From Chitinophagales bacterium (GTDB lineage Bacteria; Bacteroidota; Bacteroidia; Chitinophagales; LD1): 64,000 bases of DNA. This document shows positions 7,683-16,408 of the stretch, piece after piece. The first letter of the stretch is position 1; each line of letters opens with the position of its first letter. The stretch spans positions 1 through 64,000 of the forward strand of contig JAHCHW010000012.1 in the NCBI GenBank assembly GCA_026129525.1. Reading direction: 5' to 3'. Both the position numbers and the translations under genes were made by a program. Under the pieces are notes generated by a model. The model was not told the DNA's origin and did no database searches. It saw nothing but the letters and a program-made list of their open reading frames with translations.

Positions 7683-9197
7683 ATGGATATATACACGCGA
7701 AAGTCGAACCTAAAACTTGTGTTACTTGTTACCGGTGTGGTAATTGGCATTGCCACCGTGTGGTACACCAACCGGCTGGCAGCAAAAATAAGCCGCGAAG
7801 AGCAATACAATGCCCGGCTTTGGGCAGAGGCTATTGCCCGCAAAGCCAAGTTGGTTCGCTATACCAAAGAGTTGTTTACCAAACTGGCGGCTGATGAGCG
7901 TAGAAAGGTGAATGTGTATGCCCAAAGCACCAAGTTTATACTTACCACCGAAGACAATGAACTACTCACTTTCTTTAACGACATTATTACTTCCAATAAC
8001 GATATCCCCGCCATACTAACCGATGGGAAGGGGAATATTCTCGGCTCACGGAATATTAAACTCCCTGCCGGAGCAACAAAATTTAAGGAGTTGCCTGCCG
8101 ATATACTAAGCGAGTTTTCGGTGTATGAACCCATTATAGTGGACTACCGTTTCAGCGAGAATTTTATTTACTACAAAGACAGCAACCTGTTTACCAAACT
8201 AAAGCAAACCCTGCACGATTTGGTAGAAACTTTCATTAGCGAAGTGGTGGTAAACACGGCATCGGCACCGGTAATACTTACCGATGAGAAACTGAACCTG
8301 ATTGACTTCGGAAACATTGATTCAACGCTGTTGGCTGATAAAGACAGCTACCTGAAGTTGCTTAAACAAATGCAAAGTTCGCACGAGCCTATTGAAGCTG
8401 ATTTGGGCGAAGGGGTTAAGCGCTTTATTTATTATGACGACAGCACCACGTTGAAACAACTTCGCATTTTTCCGTTTGTGCAGTTGGGAATTTTTGCCGC
8501 TTTTCTGCTCATCTCCTATTTCGCTTTCAGCAATGCGCGCAGAGCCGAACAAAATTTGGTGTGGGTGGGCATGGCAAAAGAAACCGCTCACCAGTTGGGC
8601 ACGCCTATTTCATCGCTTTCGGGTTGGGTAGAAGTACTGCGCGAAATGGAAGGCATGCAAGGCAACGAAAAAATATTGGATGAATTTGACAGTGATATTC
8701 AACGGCTCACTTTAGTGGCTGACCGTTTTTCGAAAATAGGCTCGGTGCCGCAGTTACAGAAAGAAAGTGCACTGGCAACTATTGAAAGAAATGTTAGTTA
8801 CATGCAAAGGCGTGCCAGCAGTAAAGTTAAAATGACTGTGCACTGCCCGCAGGATATGCAAATAGCCGTCAACACACAGTTGTTTGATTGGGTGCTCGAA
8901 AACCTGCTTAAGAACGCGCTTGATGCAATGGATGGCGAAGGAGAAATAAATATTGAATTGAAGTGCGACAACAAACATGTGTTTATAGATGTGCGCGATA
9001 CCGGCAAAGGAATTCCGAAGGGAAAATTCGATACTATATTTGAGCCGGGTTACTCTACAAAGCGCAGAGGTTGGGGGCTGGGGCTTTCGTTAACCAAGCG
9101 TATTGTAGAAGACTACCACAATGGAAAAATTTTTGTAAAAAGCAGCGAAGTAGGCAAGGGAACCACTTTCAGAATAATTCTTCCGAAACCTGCTTAA
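7683..9197 (+). CDS. Membrane sensor histidine kinase (orphan)
   Basis: A 504-residue kinase with an N-terminal transmembrane helix (about 10-28), an extracytoplasmic sensor region without recognised domain (about 30-262), a second helix (about 265-285) and a cytoplasmic kinase core. The H-box is AKETAHQLGTPISSLSGW with the phosphorylated residue at H303; the N-box is NLLKNALDAMDG; the G-boxes are DTGKGIPKGKFDTIFEPGYSTK and GWGLGLSLTKRIVED. HQLGTP is the usual Bacteroidota variant of the H-box. No response regulator is adjacent, so its partner is encoded elsewhere. DUF4412 and GH20 genes follow within 25 bases and may be cotranscribed. Confidence 0.9.
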   Translation: MDIYTRKSNLKLVLLVTGVVIGIATVWYTNRLAAKISREEQYNARLWAEAIARKAKLVRYTKELFTKLAADERRKVNVYAQSTKFILTTEDNELLTFFNDIITSNNDIPAILTDGKGNILGSRNIKLPAGATKFKELPADILSEFSVYEPIIVDYRFSENFIYYKDSNLFTKLKQTLHDLVETFISEVVVNTASAPVILTDEKLNLIDFGNIDSTLLADKDSYLKLLKQMQSSHEPIEADLGEGVKRFIYYDDSTTLKQLRIFPFVQLGIFAAFLLISYFAFSNARRAEQNLVWVGMAKETAHQLGTPISSLSGWVEVLREMEGMQGNEKILDEFDSDIQRLTLVADRFSKIGSVPQLQKESALATIERNVSYMQRRASSKVKMTVHCPQDMQIAVNTQLFDWVLENLLKNALDAMDGEGEINIELKCDNKHVFIDVRDTGKGIPKGKFDTIFEPGYSTKRRGWGLGLSLTKRIVEDYHNGKIFVKSSEVGKGTTFRIILPKPA

Positions 9198-9221
9198 CAA
9201 ACAATTGTAAAACATAAAGCA

Positions 9222-9989
9222 ATGAAAAAAGCAATTCTATTGGCACTTACCGTGTTGTCAATACTGATAACCACAGCACAGGGCTATTACATGGAATACA
9301 AACTTACTTCAGGTGCTGCCGAAGCGAATACGAACGGCACGTTAAAAACCTATGCACAAGATGGCAACACCCGCATGGAAATGAACATGAACGTAGAAGG
9401 ATTCGGGAAAATGAACGTGGTAAATCTGGTTTTAAAAAGCAGCCCGAACACGGTTTACCTGCTTGATGAAACCGCTAAAACTTACACGCAACTTAGCGGT
9501 GCCGATGATGAAGACTGGGCAGATTATCCGCAAAGCGAATATGAAGTAACCGTAGTAGGTAAAGAAAAGGTAAACGGCTACAATGCTACGCATGTGCGGG
9601 TAAAGCGCGTTGGCAGCAAAACAGGCGCTTTGGAAATGTGGAACACTACCGAAATTGCCGGCTATGCCGAGTATGCCGGCATTAAAAGCAAATACACCGG
9701 CAAGGACAATATGCTTAAAGCCATGCAGGCGAAAGGGGCAGCGGGTTTTCCGGTGCGGGTAAAAGCAGCCGAAAAAAATTACACCATGCAAATGGATTTG
9801 GTGAAAGCCGAAAAGCGAAGCAATCCTTCATCGCTGTTTAGTTTAAGCGGTTACACCAAAAGCAGAGGGGTAAACTATGCACCCGGCACAGGCGATATGC
9901 AGGAAATGATAAAAAAGATCCAGAACATGACTCCCGAAGAGCAGGAGCAGTGGATTAAGCAAATGCAGCAGCAGTATGCGCCAAAGTAG
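9222..9989 (+). CDS. Secreted DUF4412-like protein
   Basis: The 255-residue product has an N-terminal signal peptide (MKKAILLALTVLSILITTAQG) and a body rich in beta strands. It has the pattern YYMEYKLTSG... RMEMNMNVEG... VYLLDETAKTYTQL... YNATHVRVKR, which I recognise as the DUF4412 type common in Bacteroidota. Function is unknown; the fold is probably LolA/LolB-like, which is inference. The C-terminus is a methionine- and glutamine-rich helix. It starts 24 bases after the kinase gene, and its end overlaps the start of the hexosaminidase gene by 14 bases. Confidence 0.72.
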   Translation: MKKAILLALTVLSILITTAQGYYMEYKLTSGAAEANTNGTLKTYAQDGNTRMEMNMNVEGFGKMNVVNLVLKSSPNTVYLLDETAKTYTQLSGADDEDWADYPQSEYEVTVVGKEKVNGYNATHVRVKRVGSKTGALEMWNTTEIAGYAEYAGIKSKYTGKDNMLKAMQAKGAAGFPVRVKAAEKNYTMQMDLVKAEKRSNPSSLFSLSGYTKSRGVNYAPGTGDMQEMIKKIQNMTPEEQEQWIKQMQQQYAPK

Positions 9990-11340
9990 TTTTGCTTGCA
10001 TGCCATTGCTTGTTGTTCTTGTTCTGCTTCCTGTTTTTTTGTTTTCGCAAGAGGTTGTTGTTTATCCTTCTCCCCGGCAACTAACTTTTAATGAGCAGCG
10101 CTTCCCGCTTGGCAGGCAACTCATTTACGGAAGAGTGCAACAACAACTCAACCAAAAGTTTGATGAACAATTAGGGCAAGAAGGTTATCGGTTGCTGGTA
10201 GATTCCACCCATGCTTCACTAACGGCTAACACTTCCGCAGGGCTATACTACGGCTTACAAACAGTTAAGCAACTTACCGTGTTCGATTCGCTGAGTGGGT
10301 TCTATTTCATTCGTGGAGCCGAAATAACCGATTACCCTGCGTATGGTTTCAGAGGAATGCACTTAGATGTTTGCCGGCATTTTTTTCCTAAGGAAGTTAT
10401 CAGACAATACATTGACACCCTTGCCGCTTACCGCATCAATTATTTTCACTGGCACTTAACCGATGACCAGGGCTGGCGGATAGAAATAAAACAATACCCA
10501 AAGCTGACAGCAATTGGCGCATGGCGCACGTTGGATAACGGCACCCAATACGGAGGCTACTACACACAGGAAGATGTGCGCGAAATTGTAGCGTATGCAC
10601 TGGAAAGGCATGTAACCGTTATCCCCGAAATAGAAATGCCCGGACATTCATCGGCTGCCATTGCCGCTTATCCGTGGCTAAGTTGTGCTGCGTCTTCCAT
10701 TTCTGTTCCTGCCCGTTGGGGAATTTTTAAAAACATTTACTGCCCTACCGACACCGTTTTCCGTTTTCTGCAACATGTGTTGGATGAAGTATGTGCGCTC
10801 TTCCCTTCGCCTTACATACATATTGGGGGCGATGAAGTACCCAAACAGGAATGGAAGAAAAACGATGCCGTGAAAGCTTTAATGAAACGCGAACAACTAA
10901 GGAACTATGAGCAGGTGCAACATTACTTTATGAAAACCATGGAGGATTATTTACTTGCGAAAGGCAAACGAAGCATAGGCTGGGGCGAGGTAACCCGTGG
11001 CGGACTAAGCGACAGTATGCTGGTAATGAGTTGGCGGGGAAAGTTTGCCGGAATTAAAGCGGCAAAAAACGGTAACGAAGTAATTATGGCTCCGCGCTTT
11101 TCGTGCTATTTCGATTATCCGCAAACATGGAAAGAAAAGAAACCCGCCTGGTGGATGACAAGGCTTACCGCCAAAAAAGTAGCGAGGTTTAAACCCAACT
11201 CACAGTTGCTGAGCAAAATGCAAAACGAAAAAATTATTGGTGCCGAAGCCACCTTGTGGACAGAGTATGTGCCCGATGAAAAACGCCTGTGGCATCAGTT
11301 AATGCCACGTCTGAAACACTTTGCCGAAGCAGTTTGGTAA
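9976..11340 (+). CDS. Beta-N-acetylhexosaminidase, glycoside hydrolase family 20
   Basis: GH20 enzymes remove terminal N-acetylglucosamine or N-acetylgalactosamine by substrate-assisted catalysis. After a signal peptide (about 1-25, ending FLFSQ) comes the short GH20b N-terminal domain (VVVYPSPRQLTF... GLYYGLQTVKQL) and the catalytic barrel: YGFRGMHLDVCRHFF, INYFHWHLTDDQGWRIEI, and the catalytic pair D286-E287 in HIGGDEVPK. The late active-site tryptophan is in TLWTEYVPDE. At 454 residues it ends immediately after the barrel's last helix (HFAEAVW), with none of the C-terminal modules that many Bacteroidota homologues carry. Likely periplasmic or exported; no T9SS domain is present. A later ATG at 10000 is a possible alternative start. 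Confidence 0.9.
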   Translation: MRQSSFACMPLLVVLVLLPVFLFSQEVVVYPSPRQLTFNEQRFPLGRQLIYGRVQQQLNQKFDEQLGQEGYRLLVDSTHASLTANTSAGLYYGLQTVKQLTVFDSLSGFYFIRGAEITDYPAYGFRGMHLDVCRHFFPKEVIRQYIDTLAAYRINYFHWHLTDDQGWRIEIKQYPKLTAIGAWRTLDNGTQYGGYYTQEDVREIVAYALERHVTVIPEIEMPGHSSAAIAAYPWLSCAASSISVPARWGIFKNIYCPTDTVFRFLQHVLDEVCALFPSPYIHIGGDEVPKQEWKKNDAVKALMKREQLRNYEQVQHYFMKTMEDYLLAKGKRSIGWGEVTRGGLSDSMLVMSWRGKFAGIKAAKNGNEVIMAPRFSCYFDYPQTWKEKKPAWWMTRLTAKKVARFKPNSQLLSKMQNEKIIGAEATLWTEYVPDEKRLWHQLMPRLKHFAEAVW

Positions 11341-11343
11341 AAA

Positions 11344-12183
11344 TCAGAACCGCGACAACTTTACAAAACGCTTACTTAAAAAATCACTTATAATGTTGTT
11401 GAGCAACATTGATTTTTCTTTATGTGGGTAATGCTTAGCTCCGGGAATTATTGCCAGGTAACCCTGCTGCACGCTTTCAAACATTTCGCTGGTATGCGAC
11501 AGTTTAATAATGTCGTGGTCGCCTGCCACAAACAGGGTGGGTGTTTTAATGGTTTTCAGATTTTCAACAGTAAGGTTAGGCTCGGTGAGCAGCATGGTTT
11601 TCATGCGCTCAGTAAAGGGTTTCAGGAGTTTTTCGTTGGGCCAGCCTTTAAAATTGTTCCGCACAAAAGCATATACTTTATCTTCGTCCCAGGCTTTTAC
11701 TTTATCGAGCACTTCGCGATACACCACATTGGTATCTACTTTATAATTTGCGCCAATAGCTACCATCTTTCGCACCCGTACCGGGTGATTAATGGAAAGA
11801 TACAAGCCAATAATACCGCCATCGCCAAAGCCTACAATGTAAGCGCTGTCAATTTTTAACTCGTCCATTAAGCCTACCACATCTTCGCTCAGCAATTTGT
11901 AATCAATCTTGCGGTCGGTAAAGGTAGAGCGCCCGTGCCCGCGGTTATCCATGGCAATTACTTTGTAGCGTCTGGCAAAGTCCGGTATTTGTTTGCTCCA
12001 GTCTTCCATGCACTCCATAGAGCCGTGTAGAAAAATGAGCGGGTCGCCTTTGCCGCTAACTTTGTAGTGAATTTTTACATCGCCAATGGCAGCATATTGG
12101 CTGGTGAGGGTATCGAAAGGCGATTGCGCCTGTAAGCCGAATGTTGTTGACAGCAGCAGTAAGAAAAGAAAAAGCGTTCGCAT
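11344..12183 (-). CDS. Secreted alpha/beta hydrolase with the nucleophile replaced by glycine
   Basis: The 279-residue product has a signal peptide (MRTLFLFLLLLSTTFGLQAQ) and the alpha/beta hydrolase fold: oxyanion-loop LIFLHGS (49-55), MDNRGHGRS (78-86) and the nucleophile elbow. The elbow reads VGFGDGG, with Gly120 where the family has serine (GxSxGG). The codon is GGC, one base from the serine codon AGC. The catalytic acid (VAGDHD) and histidine (GAKHYPHKE) remain. It is therefore either inactive or has taken another role. It is the last gene of the secY-map-acylphosphatase run, and its stop codon lies 3 bases from that of the convergent GH20 gene. Confidence 0.85.
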   Translation of the reverse strand: MRTLFLFLLLLSTTFGLQAQSPFDTLTSQYAAIGDVKIHYKVSGKGDPLIFLHGSMECMEDWSKQIPDFARRYKVIAMDNRGHGRSTFTDRKIDYKLLSEDVVGLMDELKIDSAYIVGFGDGGIIGLYLSINHPVRVRKMVAIGANYKVDTNVVYREVLDKVKAWDEDKVYAFVRNNFKGWPNEKLLKPFTERMKTMLLTEPNLTVENLKTIKTPTLFVAGDHDIIKLSHTSEMFESVQQGYLAIIPGAKHYPHKEKSMLLNNIISDFLSKRFVKLSRF

Positions 12184-12219
12184 GTGTGTTGGTGTTTTGT
12201 GGTGGAAAAGATAAAATGA

Positions 12220-12492
12220 TTATCGGTTAATTTCAAAAGATGCAAACCCCTGCACCGCGCCATCGGTAACCGAAACGGTTTCTACTTCGGCTTTAGCGGG
12301 ACCATGGTGGCACCACTGCACAAACTTTATCAGTAGCTCTTCATCGGCCTCAGCCTCTATGTAAACAATTCCATCAGGTTGGTTGCAGACAAAGCCTTTT
12401 ACGCCAAGTAAATCAGCCATTTGTTTGGCGCTGGCGCGGTAATATACTCCTTGTACTTTGCCGCGAACAGTTATGTTGAAGTGTTTCACCAT
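12220..12492 (-). CDS. acyP: Acylphosphatase
   Basis: A 90-residue cytoplasmic enzyme that hydrolyses acylphosphates such as carbamoyl phosphate and acetyl phosphate. The signature GKVQGVYYRASAKQMADLLG carries the phosphate-binding arginine (about R19), and GFVCNQPDG carries the catalytic asparagine (about N37). Length is normal for the family. It starts 4 bases after map stops, so it is probably cotranscribed with secY-map. The biological role is unclear, as for most bacterial acylphosphatases. Confidence 0.93.
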   Translation of the reverse strand: MVKHFNITVRGKVQGVYYRASAKQMADLLGVKGFVCNQPDGIVYIEAEADEELLIKFVQWCHHGPAKAEVETVSVTDGAVQGFASFEINR

Positions 12493-12496
12493 TACA

Positions 12497-13297
12497 TCAA
12501 ATCTTCACCAACTGTTCATTTTCCTCCACCGCCTTTTCAATCCATTCGAAGGTGGAAAGAATATCGGCTTTGCCGCTGCGAACGGCTACGGTGTGCTCGA
12601 AATGTGCCGAGGGTTTGCCGTCCTGCGTGGCAATGGTCCAGTTATCGCGTTTGGTGTAAATATCTTTTTTACCGAGGTTCACCATCGGCTCAATGGCAAT
12701 AACGCAGTTTTCGGGTAAGCGGGCACCTTGTCCGCGCTTGCCGTAGTTAGGCACCTGCGGGTCTTCGTGAATGGTTTTGCCCACCCCGTGCCCTACCAGT
12801 TCGCGCACGCATTTGTAAGGATTTTTCTGCTCGCAAAATTCCTGAATGGCAAAGCCAATATCGCCTGTGCGCTTTCCGGCTGTTGCCTGCTCAATACCCA
12901 AATACAATGCTTGTTTGGTAATACGCATCAGTTGCGCCACTTCGGGCTTAATGTCGCCAATACCAAAAGTATAAGCCATATCGCCATGGTAGCCGTTCAT
13001 ATACACCCCGCAATCAATAGAAGCGATATCGCCTTCTTTAAAAGGTTCCTTTTTAGGAATGCCGTGCACCACATCATCGTTTATCGAAATACAAAGGGTA
13101 TTCGGAAAACCATCGTAGCCTTTAAAGGAAGGAACGCCCCCATTGTCGCGTATAAATTCTTCCGCCAGTTTATCAATTTCCGCACCGCTCTTGCCTGCCT
13201 TCAGTTCCTTTGCCACCAATGCGTGCGTTTTGGAAAGCAGAATGCTGCTTTGCCTAATGAGTTCAATTTCTTCGTTGCTGTAAATTGTTATTGCCAT
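12497..13297 (-). CDS. map: Methionine aminopeptidase, type I
   Basis: Map removes the initiator methionine from nascent proteins. The 266-residue product has the five metal ligands in their usual setting: two aspartates in SIDCGVYMNGYHGDMAYTF, a histidine in GHGVGKTIHEDPQVPNYG, and glutamates in AIEPMVNLG and FEHTVAV. I choose the ATG at 13297 (MAITIYSNEEIELIR); a TTG two codons upstream is possible but unlikely. It lies downstream of secY, a common arrangement, but the genes that usually follow (infA, rpmJ, rpsM) are absent. A hairpin separates it from secY. Confidence 0.95.
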   Translation of the reverse strand: MAITIYSNEEIELIRQSSILLSKTHALVAKELKAGKSGAEIDKLAEEFIRDNGGVPSFKGYDGFPNTLCISINDDVVHGIPKKEPFKEGDIASIDCGVYMNGYHGDMAYTFGIGDIKPEVAQLMRITKQALYLGIEQATAGKRTGDIGFAIQEFCEQKNPYKCVRELVGHGVGKTIHEDPQVPNYGKRGQGARLPENCVIAIEPMVNLGKKDIYTKRDNWTIATQDGKPSAHFEHTVAVRSGKADILSTFEWIEKAVEENEQLVKI

Positions 13298-13306
13298 ATA
13301 CAAACT

Positions 13307-13331
13307 AAAACCCCTCTCGCATGGAGAGGGG
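13307..13331 (-). terminator. Hairpin/terminator between secY and map
   Basis: CCCCTCTC (13311-13318) pairs perfectly with GAGAGGGG (13324-13331) around a 5-base loop. Read on the minus strand it is followed by TTTTAGTTT, a short imperfect U-tract, immediately before the map start. It could act as a partial terminator or an RNA-stabilising 3' end for the secY message. Confidence 0.6.
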
Positions 13332-13345
13332 CGTAAATCCTTTTA

Positions 13346-14698
13346 TTAAGCGGTTTGATACATCTGTCCCTGTCTTCCTTTTATTCGTCCGGAAGAAGTT
13401 AAACCATCGTAGTGGCGGTTGAGCAGATAGGTTTCAATTGTCTGAAGCGTATCGAGCACCACGCCTACCATAATCAATATGGAGCTTCCTCCAAAGAAAA
13501 GGGCAAACGAACGGTTTACATCGAACAACATTACAATAGCCGGCATAATAGCTACCACACCAAGGAAAATAGCTCCGGGCAAGGTAATGCGCGAAATAAC
13601 CGAGTCAATAAACTCTTCGGTTTTCTTGCCGGGTTTTACACCGGGAATAAACCCGCTGTTGCGCTTCAGGTCATCGGCAATTTGAGTAGGGTTAATAATT
13701 AAAGCCGTGTAGAAATACGTGAAAGCCACAATCAGCACAAAATAAGTCATGTTGTACGCAAACGAAGTAATGTCGTTAAAGGCAATCAGGAATTTGCTGT
13801 TTTGGTCGAAGCCGGGAATAAACTGTGCGATGGTAGCCGGCAAAAACATGATAGCCTGTGCAAAGATGATGGGCATAACTCCCGAAGCATTCAGCTTTAA
13901 AGGAAGATACTGGCGCACACCGCCTGCCTGCATCATTTTACCGCCCTGTATAATGTTGCGCTTGGCATACTGCACCGGAATTCTGCGGGTGCCCTGAATC
14001 AACAAAATACAAGCGCCAATTACTACAATCAGGAAAGCCATTTCAATAACAAACGAAATCAAACCGCCCTTTGCCAAACGCGAAGAAAACTCTTCGAGAA
14101 TAGAGCCGGGGAAGCGCGCCAAAATACCCACCATAATTAAGAGCGAAATACCGTTGCCTATTCCTTTATCTGTAATACGCTCGCCCATCCACATTACAAA
14201 AAGGGTTCCGGCAGTAAGAATAACTACGGTTGATAACCAGAAAATGAACGGAGAAAGCGTAGGCAGCACTGCAGCGGCATCGGCATTGCGCAGGTAAATA
14301 ACATAACCCGCAGCCTGAAAGCCGGTTACCACAATAGTGAGCAAACGCGTGTACTGGTTCAGCTCTCTGCGTCCGCTTTCGCCTTCTTTCTGCAACTTTT
14401 GGAAATAAGGAATAGCGATGGTTAACAACTGAATGGCGATAGATGCGGAGATGTAAGGCATAATACCCAAAGCAAACACCGAAGCGCGCGCAAACGCACC
14501 ACCCGCAAACAAGTTCACCAAACCCAAAATACCGCTGCTGCCCTGCGACTGAATGTTTTCCAAGGCGGTAGGGTCAATACCCGGAAGCACAATGTATGTT
14601 CCAAGGCGGTAGATGGTGATAAGCCCGATGGTGAGAAGAATTCTGCTGCGGAGTTCTTCTATACTCCAAATTTCCTTTAATTTCTGAATCAGTTTCAT
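13346..14698 (-). CDS. secY: Preprotein translocase subunit SecY
   Basis: SecY forms the inner-membrane protein-conducting channel with SecE and SecG. The 450-residue sequence has about ten hydrophobic segments. Family landmarks include the amphipathic N-terminus (IEELRSRILLTIGLITIYRLGTYI), the plug region after GIDP, RRIPVQYAKR and PLKLNASGVMPIIFAQ in the central part, and NPTQIADDLKRNSGFIPGVKPGKKTEEFI near the end. It lies after rplO in the ribosomal operon but is separated from it by an apparent intrinsic terminator. Confidence 0.97.
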   Translation of the reverse strand: MKLIQKLKEIWSIEELRSRILLTIGLITIYRLGTYIVLPGIDPTALENIQSQGSSGILGLVNLFAGGAFARASVFALGIMPYISASIAIQLLTIAIPYFQKLQKEGESGRRELNQYTRLLTIVVTGFQAAGYVIYLRNADAAAVLPTLSPFIFWLSTVVILTAGTLFVMWMGERITDKGIGNGISLLIMVGILARFPGSILEEFSSRLAKGGLISFVIEMAFLIVVIGACILLIQGTRRIPVQYAKRNIIQGGKMMQAGGVRQYLPLKLNASGVMPIIFAQAIMFLPATIAQFIPGFDQNSKFLIAFNDITSFAYNMTYFVLIVAFTYFYTALIINPTQIADDLKRNSGFIPGVKPGKKTEEFIDSVISRITLPGAIFLGVVAIMPAIVMLFDVNRSFALFFGGSSILIMVGVVLDTLQTIETYLLNRHYDGLTSSGRIKGRQGQMYQTA

Positions 14699-14712
14699 GC
14701 GGTAATACTATG

Positions 14713-14739
14713 TAAAAAAGGATTCCGTTGCGGAATCCT
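14713..14739 (-). terminator. Intrinsic terminator between rplO and secY
   Basis: A perfect 9-base stem, AGGATTCCG (14719-14727) with CGGAATCCT (14731-14739), closes a 3-base loop. On the minus strand it is followed at once by TTTTTTAC. This is a textbook Rho-independent terminator lying inside what is otherwise a continuous operon, so it probably gives partial read-through into secY. Confidence 0.78.
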
Positions 14740-14758
14740 CTCTTTATGTTTTGAAAGA

Positions 14759-15208
14759 TTACTTCACAATGGTTACGCTGCCGCCCAAGCCTTCTATTTT
14801 GGTTTTGGCGGAGGCGCTTATGGCGTGAACTTTCACATCCACTTTGCTTTTTAACTCACCGCTGCCCAGCACCTTTACTAAAGCGGTCTTTTTCAGCAGT
14901 CCGTTTTCGCGCAGGTTCTCAACGGTAATTTCCTTCAGTCCGTACGTATCGGCTATGTGCTGTACTTTGCCAAGGTTGAGAGCCGTGTACTCCGTACGGA
15001 AAATGTTGTTGAAGCCTACCTTCGGCATTCTGCGTTGCAGCGGCATTTGTCCGCCCTCGAAGCCGAGTTTTTGCTTGTATCCTGAACGGGACTTTGCTCC
15101 TTTATGCCCTCTGCCGGATGTACCGCCATCAGTGGAACCTTGTCCTCTTCCTTTTCTTTTTCTTTTGCCTAACGAACCGGCAGCAGGTTTTAAATTGTGC
15201 AATTCCAT
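14759..15208 (-). CDS. rplO: 50S ribosomal protein L15
   Basis: L15 is a late assembly protein of the large subunit. The 149-residue product begins [29 protein letters not shown], the glycine- and arginine-rich extension typical of L15, and includes [18 protein letters not shown]. It starts 3 bases after the rpmD stop. A terminator hairpin follows it before secY. Confidence 0.97.
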   Translation of the reverse strand: MELHNLKPAAGSLGKRKRKGRGQGSTDGGTSGRGHKGAKSRSGYKQKLGFEGGQMPLQRRMPKVGFNNIFRTEYTALNLGKVQHIADTYGLKEITVENLRENGLLKKTALVKVLGSGELKSKVDVKVHAISASAKTKIEGLGGSVTIVK

Positions 15209-15211
15209 TTC

Positions 15212-15391
15212 TTAAACGTTTTCAACTTTTACCAAATGCTGAACTTTCTTAATCATACCGGCAACGGCAGGGGTGTTTTCCAACTCGTTGCTGCTTCCTA
15301 ATTTATTTAAACCAAGAGCCGCCATAGTTCTTTTTTGGCGCTCATCTTTCTCGATGGTGCTCTTTATTTTGGTTACTTTAATTTTTGCCAT
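15212..15391 (-). CDS. rpmD: 50S ribosomal protein L30
   Basis: A 59-residue product starting MAKIKVTKIKSTIEKDERQK with the L30 core TMAALGLNKLGSSNELENTP and ending MIKKVQHLVKVENV. Size, sequence and position between rpsE and rplO fit L30. The gap to rpsE is about 70 bases, longer than most gaps in this operon. Confidence 0.95.
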   Translation of the reverse strand: MAKIKVTKIKSTIEKDERQKRTMAALGLNKLGSSNELENTPAVAGMIKKVQHLVKVENV

Positions 15392-15460
15392 TGCTTTCTA
15401 GTTATTTGTTATCGGTTAACGGTTATTCGTGTATTCCTATTAACTATTAACGATTTTCGA

Positions 15461-15979
15461 TTAACCTTTAAATACTTTATCCATTGCCACACCGCGGTTT
15501 TTCGATACGGTGTAAGGGTCGCGCAGTTTGCTCAGCGCATCGAGCGTAGCTTTAATTACGTTGGCAGGGTTTGAGCCGCCTTGCGATTTCGCCAACACAT
15601 CTTTAATACCGGCACTTTCCAACACGGCACGCATAGAGCCTCCGGCAATTACGCCAGTTCCCTGCGAAGCGGGCTTCAACATTACTTTTGCCGCACCGAA
15701 TTTTCCGAACTGCACGTGAGGAATAGTTCCTTTAAAAACCGGAACGCTCACTAAGTTTTTCTTGGCATCGTCAATTGCCTTTTGGATAGCTTCCTGCACC
15801 TCGCGGGCTTTACCCAAGCCTTCGCCTACAATACCGTTACCGTTGCCGATAACCACCGTAGCCGAAAAACTGAAAGTACGACCACCCTTGGTTACTTTGG
15901 TTACCCTGCGGATGTTCACCACTTTCTCTTTTAATTCCAGTTCGCTCGCCTTGAGCTTTTGAACGTTCAGTTTTGCCAT
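15461..15979 (-). CDS. rpsE: 30S ribosomal protein S5
   Basis: S5 helps set decoding accuracy in the small subunit. The 172-residue product contains the S5 signature [24 protein letters not shown] and the C-terminal domain [31 protein letters not shown]. It lies between rplR and rpmD in standard spc order. Confidence 0.97.
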   Translation of the reverse strand: MAKLNVQKLKASELELKEKVVNIRRVTKVTKGGRTFSFSATVVIGNGNGIVGEGLGKAREVQEAIQKAIDDAKKNLVSVPVFKGTIPHVQFGKFGAAKVMLKPASQGTGVIAGGSMRAVLESAGIKDVLAKSQGGSNPANVIKATLDALSKLRDPYTVSKNRGVAMDKVFKG

Positions 15980-16010
15980 TGCTTTATCTTGAAATAGTTT
16001 GAATCAATTA

Positions 16011-16364
16011 TTAGAATTTAAGTCCGCCTTCGCGTGCGCCTTCTGCCAGCGCTTTAATACGTCCGTGGTAAAGATTGCCCCCGCGGTCGAACACTACCGA
16101 GGTAATGCCCTTTTCGCTTGCCTTTTTAGCAATAGCCAAACCTACGTTCTTACTCTGCTCGGTTTTGGTGCCGGTGCGGGTAAAATCCTTATCGCGCGAA
16201 GAAGCAGCGGCTAATGTGTTGCCTGCCTCATCGTTAATAAGTTGCACGTATATTTCCTTATTGCTGCGGAATACTGCCAAACGCGGGCGCTCTGCCGTTC
16301 CGCTTATTTTTCCGCGGATGCGCGTTCTTATTTTCTTTCTTCTTGCTTCTTTACTGAATGCCAT
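16011..16364 (-). CDS. rplR: 50S ribosomal protein L18
   Basis: L18 binds 5S rRNA in the central protuberance. The 117-residue product has the usual features: a basic start ([20 protein letters not shown]), [20 protein letters not shown] and the end [28 protein letters not shown]. Position between rplF and rpsE is standard. Confidence 0.97.
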   Translation of the reverse strand: MAFSKEARRKKIRTRIRGKISGTAERPRLAVFRSNKEIYVQLINDEAGNTLAAASSRDKDFTRTGTKTEQSKNVGLAIAKKASEKGITSVVFDRGGNLYHGRIKALAEGAREGGLKF

Positions 16365-16408
16365 CTTACCAGTGTTTTAAGATGATGATGAATATTTTTT
16401 CTTAACGA

